NCBI RefSeq assembly: GCF_020509005.1
Contig: NC_063013.1
Span: 4,712,001-4,776,000 of the forward strand
DNA from: Fulvia fulva
Taxonomy: Eukaryota > Ascomycota > Dothideomycetes > Mycosphaerellales > Mycosphaerellaceae
Reading direction: 5' to 3'
Length of the DNA stretch: 64,000 bases
This document shows positions 44,619-56,810 of the stretch, piece after piece. Every line of letters begins with the position of its first letter. The first letter of the stretch is position 1. The position numbers were made by a program, and so were the translations under genes. The notes below the pieces were generated by a model. That model saw only the letters and a program-made list of their open reading frames with translations. It had not been told where the DNA came from and did not search any database.

Positions 44619-45077
44619 TATCTCGGTGGATTGAAAACAAGACGAAAGGAAACAATCCGTTAGCTGTTTATTGTCGAGTCCATGCTCGAAGAATGCATCT
44701 CGTCGCCACGAAAATGCACTGTGGTGTGGTGTCGCAAATTCAATGGTTGATGTACAAAATGCCAGCACATACAGTACATGTAGGCAGGGATGTCCTGGGT
44801 AACTTTGGAGCCCATGGGAACGGTTTGCCGAGCTGAGCTACTGGAGCCGTGTCACCCACGAGACACATGTCACGAGATCTGTGCTTGTTTGTGATGCAGA
44901 GAATATGCGCACGAGGGCGCTCAAGGCAGAGGTGTGTTGGGGAGTTGTGAGCAGCTCAAGATTGCAGTGCTGGTCTCTTCGTGGTGTATTGGAGCTATCT
45001 GGCCTGCAACGATCCTTCCTCCATACCAGGTACGGTCCTCAACGCCTCACAAACTGTACAACAGAGTCTTTGATCCT
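44619..45077. other. Intergenic between AVL9 promoter and ETF-alpha 3' end
   Basis: 459 bp. Contains the AVL9 5' region and the ETF-alpha 3' UTR. Nothing else recognised. Confidence 0.5.
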
Positions 45078-46133
45078 CTATGCCTTCTTAAGCTTCTCAG
45101 TAAGCTCTGGCACCTTCTCAAACAGATCCCCAACAAGTCCAACGTCAGCCACCTGGAAGATCGGCGCATCCGGGTCCTTGTTAATCGCAGCAATAACCTT
45201 CGAATCCTTCATGCCAGCCAAATGTTGAATGGCACCAGAGATACCCGCACACAGATACAACTGCGGCGCAACGTTCTTCCCCGTCTGTCCAACCTGCAGA
45301 CTGTTGTCGGCAAAGCCCGAGTCCACAGCCGCACGACTAGCCCCGATGGCAGCTCCCAGCGCATCAGCAAGCGGCGGCATAATCTTCTCAAACTCCTCCT
45401 TCGACTTCAGACCTCGCCCTCCCGACACGACCTTCTCAGCAGTCGCCAGATCCGGTCGATCGCTCTTCGCCAGATCCTCGCTGACCCACTCCACCGGACA
45501 CGCCGCCTTTGGATCCGTTCCCTCCTCGACACTCGCACTGCCTCCCTCGGCAGAACCAGCTGGGAACGCGGTGCCTCTCACCGTGATGATCTTCGTGGCG
45601 TCACTACTCTGCAACGTCAAAATTGCATTTCCAGCATAGATGGGCCGCACAAACGTATCCTCACTCTCAATGTCCGTGATGTCGCTGATCTGTTGAACGT
45701 CCATGAGAGCCGCCACGCGAGGCATCAAGTTCTTGCCGAACGCGGAGTGGCCTGCCATGACATGGCTGTAACCACCCTTCTTGATGTTCTCCACGAGGAG
45801 TGGTGCCCAGTTCTCGGGAAGTCCCTTCTCGTAGTCTGCGTTCTCGACGTATATGACCTTCTCCAAGCCATCGATCTTTGCCGCTTCGTCTGCGACGCTC
45901 TTGATGTTGGGACCGGCGACGAAGCCGTGGATCCTACCTCCGAGCTTCTGGGCGGCGGAGATCGAGGCAAGGGAGCCCATGTTCAGTTTGCCTTCTCGTT
46001 GTTCGAGGACTGCAAGTGTGGAGGCCAGTCGTCGAAGCGCACCGCGGGAGATGGGTCGTATGGGCGTGGGCCGTTGTTGGCGGAGACATGTCGCTGCCTG
46101 CCGGAGCAGACCATTTCGTAGCGGTGCCACCAT
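45078..46133 (-). CDS. AIM45: Electron transfer flavoprotein alpha subunit, mitochondrial
   Basis: A single exon of 351 aa. An Arg-rich, acid-free N-terminus (MVAPLRNGLLRQAATCLRQQ, then TPIRPISRGALRRLAS) fits a mitochondrial presequence. The N-terminal ETF domain spans about 38-215 (TLAVLEQREGKLN, GHSAFGKNLMPRVAALMDV). The C-terminal FAD-binding domain (about 228-345) has VVSGGRGLKSKEEFE, GASRAAVDSGFADNSLQVGQ, then TGKNVAPQLYLCAGISGAIQ, and DAPIFQVADVGLVGDL. With the beta subunit it carries electrons from acyl-CoA dehydrogenases to ETF-ubiquinone oxidoreductase in the matrix. All FAD-contact motifs are present. Confidence 0.97.
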   Translation of the reverse strand: MVAPLRNGLLRQAATCLRQQRPTPIRPISRGALRRLASTLAVLEQREGKLNMGSLASISAAQKLGGRIHGFVAGPNIKSVADEAAKIDGLEKVIYVENADYEKGLPENWAPLLVENIKKGGYSHVMAGHSAFGKNLMPRVAALMDVQQISDITDIESEDTFVRPIYAGNAILTLQSSDATKIITVRGTAFPAGSAEGGSASVEEGTDPKAACPVEWVSEDLAKSDRPDLATAEKVVSGGRGLKSKEEFEKIMPPLADALGAAIGASRAAVDSGFADNSLQVGQTGKNVAPQLYLCAGISGAIQHLAGMKDSKVIAAINKDPDAPIFQVADVGLVGDLFEKVPELTEKLKKA

Positions 46134-46643
46134 CGTTGCAGACCACAGTGTGTATTTGGTGGTGGTCGTGCTTGGGGAGTGGTGACATAGGCAAGCGGCT
46201 CAAAGTGAGTTCAATGCCGGCCGGCTTCGGCTTTGGCTTCATACCAGCCGAGGGAAACTGATCCCGGATGCAAATCACATGCACGGCATGACTGATGCAG
46301 CGTGTTAAAAACTCGTTATCCTTTGCTTGCTTATCGAAAGTTTGCAATTACCATTGCTTCTAGATGCGCGATGACCTGTCTGCCGTAACAGAGCACGGTC
46401 TCTTGCTGCGTGCGACTACGCATTCGTCTGCACCGCTTGCTCATGGCCGATCCAGCCGCATCCAAAAAGCATGTTCTAGATGCCACTTCATCACACATCA
46501 TGTACTTCGTAGTTCCTCCGTAACTGTGAATGCCACTACTCGCCACCGAAAGAGACGACTGGGGTATGATGGTGATCCTTCCTTCTCCGACGCCAGGCAC
46601 CTTCGATTGAGCTGATCCTCCTGTCAAAAGGTCGAGAACGCAT
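46134..46643. other. Intergenic, ETF-alpha promoter and HOG1 3' region
   Basis: 510 bp; HOG1 and ETF-alpha are both on the minus strand. Nothing recognised. Confidence 0.5.
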
Positions 46644-48182
<1,539 letters not shown>

Positions 48183-50863
48183 GGTGTGTTCGTTCTGCGC
48201 GCGAGGCCGGGGTGGTCGTGGCGGGGGTGTGTTGCGGTCGGTAGGGGTGTAGGTGGTAGATTGAGGTTTGCTGTTGTGGGCGACGAGGGCAAGGAAAACC
48301 CCACTTGGGCAAGTTCGAGTGTGTTTTCGTTCGCTAGCCGCGCTCAAGCACGTGGAAAGGCAGCCGCTTGATGCCGGGGCTGCACTGTGAACACGGCAGG
48401 TCTCGGTCGCGGTCGTAGGTGTGGCTGCCGGTGTGGATGCACAATGTGTTTCCTAGGTGAAGGTGTCGGTGAATCAATCTTTCAATGGATGGCGCGGCCG
48501 AGCAGGCGCGTGAAAGATCGACGATAACGCCACGGGCCGGGATCACAAGCAAGAGTTGGTTGGTACCTGATGATGAGCAGTGAGCAATGCGACTTCCGTG
48601 GCTGCTTGCTCGTTGTCCGGGAAGTGAAGACGCGGCACAGAGAACGATGGTCAGTCCGACGGCCCTTTTTGACAGTTATAACACCTCGTGCCAGCTCGAG
48701 CACACAGCCGTCCTGCGTCGTCGAGACAAGAAGGATACCTTCGGACTTGTTTCCGACCTTTAGAGACTGCCTTCCTTCTCCCGGGGCTGCCACGCTATCA
48801 CCTTCATGGCACTGATCGTCATCGTGCTTGTGAGAAAATGCCACAAACAGAAGCTGGATCGCTGACTTGCTGCTTTTTGCTTGCTGCTCCGCGGTTCAGC
48901 CTGCTGTTTGAAGTCCGGCCAACGCGTCGACGATGCTTGAACCTATGCTATCTGTCTCACATCCCATCGACGACGACGTCACCCAACCAGTGATGTCATC
49001 CTCAAGACGAAGTGAAGTCGGTTCAAGCGTGCTTGTTCGAAAGACATGCTCCGCTCTCAAACTACATTACATTATTGAGCATGACGGGCACGTATGGACA
49101 CCCCAGAGCATTATTGACATACTCCAACAAGGTACGATATGGGGCCTGGCTGGAGCCGAGTCAACGCCGACAACTTCGGCGAGCCTGGATAAATAAATAC
49201 CTGGATGAAGTCTGTCACACGTGCTCCGGGCCATGTTGGACATGGGTTGTGACTTTCACGAGACGTTCAGAAATGGTCGTCCCTAGTCTTCACCAAGCAA
49301 ATTTTATCATCTTCGCGCATATGTTCACCTGACAGCCCGCTCTAGATGCTTTGCAGAAGCAGATGCAGGCATAGTGGCCGTGGTAGCCAAGCCGATGGAC
49401 ATGATGAAGTACCTCTCGGAGCTGGGGATGTCGTCCCGACATTCCAGCTATGGAGGCACGATATTGTTGTGACAAAGCATCGGGCAATTGTGCAGGGGCT
49501 TGCAGCGGCTTGACTGTCCGTCATTCGCCTATAAGAGAGGTACGTACTGCTGTCAGCAACAACGATTCTGTGCTGAAGCGGCACTCTCCTAACTTGACAA
49601 GAGGCGCAACGCGTTTGGCTACGCCACGTGGAGATGATCGTATGCGACCATGATCGGTGAATACGGCTTCGTTTTGGTAGTGTGGCACCCATGAACCGCT
49701 ATGTTACAAGCTATAATCTCCCGGACCAATTCGCGACAAGACACACCCCGACAATCCTGCGTACGCTTCATCTTTCGCCTGCAGAGCCTCGGCACCGTCG
49801 GGACAAGAGCAGGAGAGTACGCACGCGGAGGCGCCTTGACGACCAGAGGAATGCGACTGTTCGGTAGGAGGGCGGAGAATTGATGCGGTCGTCTGATTCC
49901 GTGGCAGCTGATTCAGGAGGCACGGTTGTCTGAGATGAGAGATGAGGCGACTATGTGATCTGCGAGAGACATCGAAGACAGTGTGTCACGGCCGTGTGCA
50001 GAGTAGAGGACATAGTGTAGGGTATCGCCAAGCCCCAAGCCGCATCGTGTCTTGCCTTGCCATGTCTGTGGCTGATGAGGGTCTAGCCAGTCAATGAAGT
50101 GTGAATCGAGCCAGCCATCTCCGCGCACCTGTCAGCAAGCTTCTCAAATCGCTCTGTGGTGCACATTCTTGGTGCTCCCCGCAACGCTTTCGTCTTGCTG
50201 GAACCTGAATGAACTGGAACGCGAGCTCTGAACAACAACGGCCACTAGCTTTGCAGTTAGCCACTCTACTAGCGCGAACACCTGTTATGTACAAGCTTAG
50301 AGCGTAGCGACGGTACCGTGCTGCTTTTCATCCGTGCACCTCGTGGAATCGCTCCCGCCATCTAATAACTTGTGCTGAGCTAAACACCACCACACCGTAC
50401 CGCATCGCGACCTCCACCTCCACCTCCATCATCTAGCACCACCAACCTGCGCCCCACCTATCATCCTGCGCCCGGGGCTCTCGCCCTCGCTCGTCTGTTC
50501 CTCACCTGCCTGCATCCGGCCACGGCGTCAGGCTACGCTCGGCACATAGCGAGCCACACAGCTGTGTGCTGCACACGCCGCTCAACCACTCTTGCTCCCC
50601 GATCTGGTAAGGTGGGATCGCACAAAGGCCTGCACGACCCTAACAAAGCCACGGGTTCCCGCTGCAGCACGTGTACCTGCTGGACAGCTCGCAAGCGGCC
50701 ATCCCTTCCACCGCGCCGAGCATCAATTGTCGCTGCTGCGCCGAGATCGAGTGCCCAACCAACTCGCCGACACTGGCGTGGCTGAGCCCACGAGAGGCGG
50801 CGCTTTGTGGTCCAAAGCGCAGTCGCCTGAGCTCGCTGGAGCAGTCGGGCCATCCCGATCAAG
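48183..50863. other. Divergent intergenic region, HOG1 / G-alpha
   Basis: 2.7 kb between divergent starts. It contains promoters and probably a long G-alpha 5' UTR (C-rich, G-poor stretch 50390-50520). Short ORFs on both strands have no motif or splice support. No tRNA seen. Confidence 0.5.
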
Positions 50864-52187
50864 ATGGGCGCTTGCATGAGCAGCGGCAGCAATGAGGATG
50901 GCGATCAGAAGAAGCGCAGTCAGATGATTGACCGCACGCTGGAGGAAGACTCGAAGAAGCTACGGCGGGAATGCAAGATTCTGCTGCTGGGTATGGAAAC
51001 AAGACGTGTTGCCGTGGTTGGGTTCGAGTACTAACAGACGAGCGCAGGTTCGGGCGAGAGTGGGAAGAGCACAATCGTGAAGCAGATGAAGATCATACAC
51101 CAGAATGGCTACACAACAGACGAGCTGGCATTGTACCGACACACCATCTACAAAAACCTGATTGACTGCGCCAAAGCCCTGATAGGCGCCATGCGACAAT
51201 TCGACATCGAGGTCGAAGACTCCGCGAAGCGCGAATACTGCGACTTCATCATGGAGTATGTAGTGGACCCCGATCCGCAACAACCACTCGATACGAGGGT
51301 AGGAGAAGCCATTGCGGGCATTTGGCAGGACAAGTGTATACCGAAAGTCTTTGACCACCAAAACGAGTTCTATCTGATGGACTCAGCGCCATAGTATGTC
51401 AAAGCAGCTTGATCAATGGTACAACCATGCTAATGGACACAGTTTCTTCGAAGAAGTGACGAGGTTAGCGGCGCCCAACTACATACCCACCGAAGCCGAT
51501 GTACTACGAGCGCGAACGAAGACGACCGGCATATATGAGACACGGTTCCAGATGGGCCAGCTCAGCATACAGTATGATTTATCATCATATGAGAGGCAGT
51601 CAGACTCTAATATGTCACAGCATGTTCGACGTCGGAGGTCAACGCAGTGAGCGGAAGAAGTGGATTCACTGCTTCGAGAATGTCACGTCGATCATCTTTT
51701 GCGTGGCACTCAGCGAATACGACCAAGTTCTCCTAGAAGAGAGCAGTCAAGTGAGTTTCTAATCGTTACACAATTGATTATCGCTGACCACTAGTAGAAT
51801 CGCATGATGGAATCACTGGTGTTGTTCGATTCAGTCGTGAACTCAAGATGGTTCATGCGAACATCGATCATCCTGTTCCTGAACAAGGTCGACCTGTTCC
51901 GGGGCAAGCTCGCCAAGTCGCCGCTGGGTAATTACTTCCCTGACTACTCGGGCGGCAACGATGTAAATCGCGCGGCCAAGTACCTTCTCTGGAGATTCAA
52001 CCAGGTGAATCGAGCACACCTCAATCTCTATCCCCAGTAAGTTGGTTCGGATCGCGCCCGAGCAACAGCATCTAACCTTGTTTACAGCCTCACACAAGCA
52101 ACGGACACATCGAACATCCGGCTTGTATTTGCCGCGGTGAAGGAGACGATATTGCAAAACGCTCTCAAAGACTCGGGCATTTTATAA
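50864..52187 (+). CDS. gna-3: Heterotrimeric G protein alpha subunit, group III (GanB/GNA-3-like)
   Basis: Exons 50864-50990, 51048-51393, 51443-51571, 51621-51750, 51798-52036 and 52088-52187; introns 47-57 nt; 356 aa. MGACMSS gives an N-myristoylation Gly2 and palmitoylation Cys4. Motifs are the P-loop GSGESGKS (43-50), switch [10 protein letters not shown], switch [14 protein letters not shown] (from Asp204), NKVD (273-276) and ATDT near 325. It ends ALKDSGIL: Ser, not Cys, stands fourth from the end, so no pertussis-toxin ADP-ribosylation site. The MGACMS start, DSGIL end and whole pattern match group III fungal G-alphas, which act upstream of adenylyl cyclase in nutrient sensing and germination. 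CAP at 39.4 kb acts on the same pathway, though they are not co-transcribed. Confidence 0.96.
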
Positions 52188-52876
52188 CCACGACGTATAC
52201 CTAATAACCGAATGTGGCGCACCATCTAAGCTTCGACCCATTTGACGCTCGGACGCGACACTATTGACGATTTTATTTGATCTTACTACTTAAGTATTGG
52301 CAAGCGGGCGTTTCGCGGAGTGACGGGCGCTTCCTCAAGAGCGCGGCTCGAATGCGGCAGAGGCGTCACTGTATGGACTGGGAGGGTGGTGCGATAGCAG
52401 TCTTTCCAGTTGGATCATGGGGCGGGCTGGCGACATTGCAAGCATGGTATCTTGACAATGTTCTGAGTACTGTGGTTCTGAGGAGGAAGTGAGAAAAGCT
52501 GGTCTTTGGCGTGGCGTGTCAGCACGCTGTCATGTTCGCAATTGTATTCTTGAGTAGCACACCACCGCAGCAGCGCGCAAGCGATTTCTTGCTCGCGCTA
52601 GCTCAGCAGAAAGGCGAGCGGAGCAGAAGGAAGAATTGAAAGATGATGTTGATTGTCCCCCTTTGCAGTTCCAAGTAATGTCCGACTTTCTGGACAACAA
52701 GCATACGATGTACAGTATTCGGCACTTGGACAGCTAAAATGCAGTGATACGCACCAGGATGCACATGAAACCGTTTGATCTTCTGGCCCAAGCGCCATGA
52801 CCGAACTTACACTTTCGTTACCAGCACCCATTTCTTCCATCCGACATCCATACACACATTTGTACATATTGGAAAC
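52188..52876. other. Intergenic, G-alpha 3' region and dolichyl-diphosphatase promoter
   Basis: 0.69 kb on the same strand. Nothing recognised. Confidence 0.5.
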
Positions 52877-53646
52877 ATGGATGACCCACCGCTAGCCAGT
52901 CTATCGCTGACACACGTTCGATACAACCCCGCCGACCCTCTCTCGTACATTTCCGCACACCTCGCTCTGGTCCCGCAAGCACTCATGATCGCATACGTCT
53001 CGCTGATATGGGGCACCCGCGAGATCGAGATTCTCCTCATGTTTACTGGACAGCTGGGATGCGAGGCTCTTAACTGGTTACTGAAGAGATACATAAGAGA
53101 GGAGAGACCAATTCGTAGGTGCAATGCAACATACAGCTAAATGTCGGTACATGGCAGCTAATTCTACGATGCAACACAGAAATGCTAGGCAAAGGCTACG
53201 GTATGCCCTCGTCCCACGCCCAGTTCGTCGCCTACTTCTCCACCTTCCTCACTCTCTTCCTCCTCTTCCGACACGATCCACACAACCATCCCAATGCCTC
53301 GCATACACACCTCCCCATACCTCTCTGGCAGCGTTTGGGACTTGGAGCGTTGGGCTTGGTCAGCGCCGCGGCTGTCGCGCAGAGCAGGATATACTTGAAT
53401 TATCATACGCCAAAGCAGGTGTACACTGGTGTTGCGGCGGGCGTGAGCTGTGCTGTTGCATGGTTCGTGGTGACAAGTGCGGCGAGGAGGTATGGCGTGA
53501 TTGATAAGATCTTGGAGCTACCGCCGGTGAAGTGGTTGAGGTTTAGGGATTTGGTGGTTAATGAGAGTTTGGAGGATGCTGGGTGGCATCGGTGGGAATT
53601 GGCGAAGCAGAAGAGGGCGGAATTGGTAGGGAGGAAGCGGAAGTGA
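52877..53646 (+). CDS. CWH8: Dolichyl-diphosphatase (PAP2 family, Cwh8/Cax4-like)
   Basis: Exon 1 52877-53114, intron 53115-53179 (65 nt), exon 2 53180-53646; 234 aa. It starts MDDPPLASLSLTHVRYNPAD. The PAP2 phosphatase signature is complete: KRYIREERP (motif K-x6-RP, about 69-77), joined by the splice to IQMLGKGYGMPSSHAQF (motif PSSH), then SRIYLNYHTPKQV (motif S-R-x5-H). Four to five membrane helices (PQALMIAYVSLIWG, FVAYFSTFLTLFLLF, LGLGALGLVSAAAVA, VAAGVSCAVAWFVV). The enzyme hydrolyses dolichyl diphosphate in the ER lumen and recycles dolichol for N-glycosylation. Confidence 0.93.
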
Positions 53647-54399
53647 GCTGTGCGAGGCTGGCCATGAGTTTCTGCTTCGATGCGGCACCTCCTCTTCCCT
53701 CGGATATGGCGTCTCTGGCTCGTTAAGACTGCCGTCTTCAATCTCGTCTTTCTCTGGTCGATACTCAGCCTTCAGATGCCGGGTCTCGCAACCCTTCGAG
53801 CACCCTCTCGGTGCCCAGAACATCAAGATTGGCTGTATTATGTCAGGCCTCACTTAAAAGCTGCGATCTCCGCCGCTGTTTGCCATGGGTATCGAGGACG
53901 ATCCGAAATCTGCCGCCCCTTGTTGGACCATGATATCGTGCTGCTCCAGCTCGCAGTTTGTCTGATCAGACTCGACGAAGAGTTGCTGCTGCTTAGAGAC
54001 ACGACAGAGACCTCCGAGACGTTGGCCAGTTTTCGAGTAAAACGATCCTTCACCACCGCAGATTGTCCTGGAGATGGTGTTTTTACTGGTGAGATCGACG
54101 GGGAGTATTCTTGCGAGAGGAAGATATATGCGAGTGGCGACGCTCTGCTCCATGAATGGGCTGTTTCGACTGCTTATAATACATCTGGACGATCCAGCCA
54201 TAACGACATCACATCAACTCGATTCCGCGTGTTCAAAAGGGCCACACGGCATATATTGACAAAAGAGGTTAGCCAAGTCGTTCAGTCTCCGAAGGTCCGG
54301 ACCTCGAGGAGCTGAGCTTGAATCACCTATTCTCGCCGCAGTCCGTTCAGCACCGACGTGGGCTGTCAAGCACAATCGTTGTACTCAGATGCGAGTGTC
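53647..54399. other. Intergenic, no gene called
   Basis: 0.75 kb upstream of the Zn2Cys6 gene. A plus-strand ORF spans much of it (53680-54315), but it has no motif and overlaps open frames on the other strand. Regarded as promoter and leader. Confidence 0.45.
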
Positions 54400-56747
54400 A
54401 TGTCTACCGGGCAAAGTCGGCGGAATGGGAAAGCGGCGTCGTGTGAGCCGTGTCGCAAGGGCAAGATCCGCTGTGATCACCAGGTATGCCGAACAAAATG
54501 CACAGTCATCAAGTACAAACCGTAACGCAATACAGCGTCCAACCTGTGGTCGTTGCCAACGTCGTGGCTTGACTTCTCAATGCTTCTATCACCCAGCGCC
54601 ACTGACAAAGCCTCGCGGTACTGGGTCCGGCTTCGCAGGAGCCCATGTCTTCAACATCGAGTCAAATGCCCGCCCAGCGATTACTGCTGAACAGAGAAAC
54701 CTGTCTCATGGCCTTCAGGATGTCAGGGAGCGGGCTCAAGCACCTGATGGAAGCAGTCATACCAGTCAGACTTATGGCTTTCCATGGCCCTCCTCGTGGG
54801 TTGCCAGTCCCGAAACACATGGGCAGCAATCGCTGTACTGGAACGTACCGCGAGCCAAGGACAACGAAGCTGAAGACAAGAGACTTCCGGTGATCAAGGA
54901 AGTGCTCATGTTGCTCAAGCACTTTCGTTTCATGCAGATACTGGTTGAGGAATATGCTACGCATGCTCAGGCGTCGCTGGTACCTCAACCGATCGCGATG
55001 TCGTTCATGGACTCACTGGCAGACCTTACCACAGCCTATGCTTCTGCTGACGATGCCAACGGTAACGACGATGGCTTCACGCAAATGGCAAAGAATGTGC
55101 TGAGAGCGACAAGCGCGCCCATAGAAACACCCGATGACCTTGCTGGCTTCCTCGCTATGTACAGCGGAGATAATATGCGACTTGAGACCATCGGTCTGCT
55201 GTACACAACATCAGCTACAGCGTGTCTATTGGGATTAGCACGGGATGATGACAGACATACAGAGTTTGTCGAGGCGATGTACCGCGGAAGCACAACCTGC
55301 CTCCATCTAGTCAGAGATATCTCTCCTGAGATCAACGATATCATGCTATGGCTATCCTTTGAGAACATGCGATTGACTACGCATACAGAAGGCGACTCAA
55401 GTATGTATAGTCCTTGACCAGAACAGAATAGACGCTGATCATCTCGTCACTCTAGGCCCGATTGTATGGCGCAAGCTGGGCGATGTCACGACAGACATCT
55501 TCGCAGCTGGCTTCCATCGCGAAGCTAAGAACACATCGAAGACCCCATTCTTCCTGGCAGAATGCAGACGCAAAGCATTTGTCGCTGCATACCAGCTAGA
55601 CAAATTCATTGCCACTCTGCTCGACTTACCGCCCAGGATCTTACGCCGTTATTCGGACTGCAAGATGCCTCTTGAATTGACTGACCAGGAACTCTTGTCT
55701 GACGCTGGCGAACTAGCGCAAGCTCGAGCGAAGCTGAGTCCGGATGGCTGGAGCCCAGATAAGCAATATATCCCTGCGACATGGCAAAGGCTGCGCTTTC
55801 AGCTGGGCATGCTACGAGAGGACATTCTGGAGTATCCGTTTCTGCCTCCCACTTTAGAGAACAATGCTGCGCTCAAGTAAGCCACTCCCCTTTGACAAAG
55901 GGACGACAGCTAATGAAGTACAGGAATCTCGCACGACGGTGTCATCAAACATACGACTCATTACCGTCGCACCTCAAGTACAATCCTGATCAATGGAATA
56001 CAATCCCACCGTCAGCTTGCCTTATGTTGACCGTCATGCGCCTGAACTACCTCCAAAGCTGCTTCCAAATTCAGCGTTTACTCGAAGACACGGAACCTGA
56101 TGCATGGCCAGAGCTCTTGAGAATTTCGGCAGAGACGGTGGCAACCGTTCTGCAGATAGGAAATTGCTTAAACAAGGCGATCTTCATGAGGCACGACTTT
56201 CCGTATATTGTGAGCACCGTCTATCTGTCTCTCGCATACGATATCATCTTGACATCCATGCCAGGTCCTAGCATATGGCCTCCCCAGCGCCGTGATCCTA
56301 GCCTACGCCCTTCAATCCCGAGCACGTGGCAACGTACGACAAGCTCTTCCCTCCGACCTTAGCCGCGCCAGCCTGATTCGCCATCTTTCAGTCTTCGTCT
56401 CTCAACTCGAAAGCATCTGCGCCTTCAGCGAGAGGAACTACACCATCTGCATCCAGGCCTCGAAAGCCATAACGCGCGCACTGGATGAAGTCCTCGACAT
56501 GCCTGCAACACCTGCCGCTGCGATGTCCAATCCAGCACCACAAACACCGGTATCTGCGAACGAGAACAGCACCGCGGGACCATTGGCTACACCTGCGCTA
56601 TCTGCTTCACAACCGGTCATGCTCGACACTGCTATGAACGTTGATGCGGACCTCATTAGTGGCGACTTACTAGATGGGTTTGATTTGTCATCATGGGTGA
56701 AGAACATAGACTGGACAGGGACAGGAGGCGAATGGAGTACCTTCTAG
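54400..56747 (+). CDS. Zn2Cys6 fungal transcription factor, with apparent frameshift
   Basis: Exons 54400-54483, 54536-55400, 55456-55876 and 55924-56747, introns 47-55 nt. The zinc cluster, CEPCRKGKIRC-x6-CGRC-x8-C at residues about 15-42, is split by intron 1. The fungal-specific regulatory domain runs about 150-520 (KHFRFMQILVEEYATHAQAS; WRKLGDVTTDIFAAGFHREA; CRRKAFVAAYQLDKFIATLL). At about 56256-56275 the frame changes: DIILTSMPGPS is followed one base out of phase by YGLPSAVILAYALQSR, which runs to TAG 56747 through a Ser/Pro/Ala-rich acidic tail. One extra base would explain it. A 23-nt GT-AG stretch there is too short for an intron. About 720 aa if corrected. Target genes unknown. Confidence 0.8.
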
Positions 56748-56810
56748 AACATGCCGTATCTACACGATACTGTATACTCGCTTGGCGCTAACTATGAGAA
56801 TGCTTACGTC

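Noticed and set aside
53680..54315. Plus-strand ORF of about 210 codons upstream of the Zn2Cys6 gene
   Set aside because: No recognisable domain, start context or introns; minus-strand frames are open over the same DNA; it sits where a promoter is expected.
56252..56275. GT...AG segment that would remove the frameshift in the Zn2Cys6 gene as an intron
   Set aside because: Only about 23 nt, far below the 45-nt minimum seen in this window.
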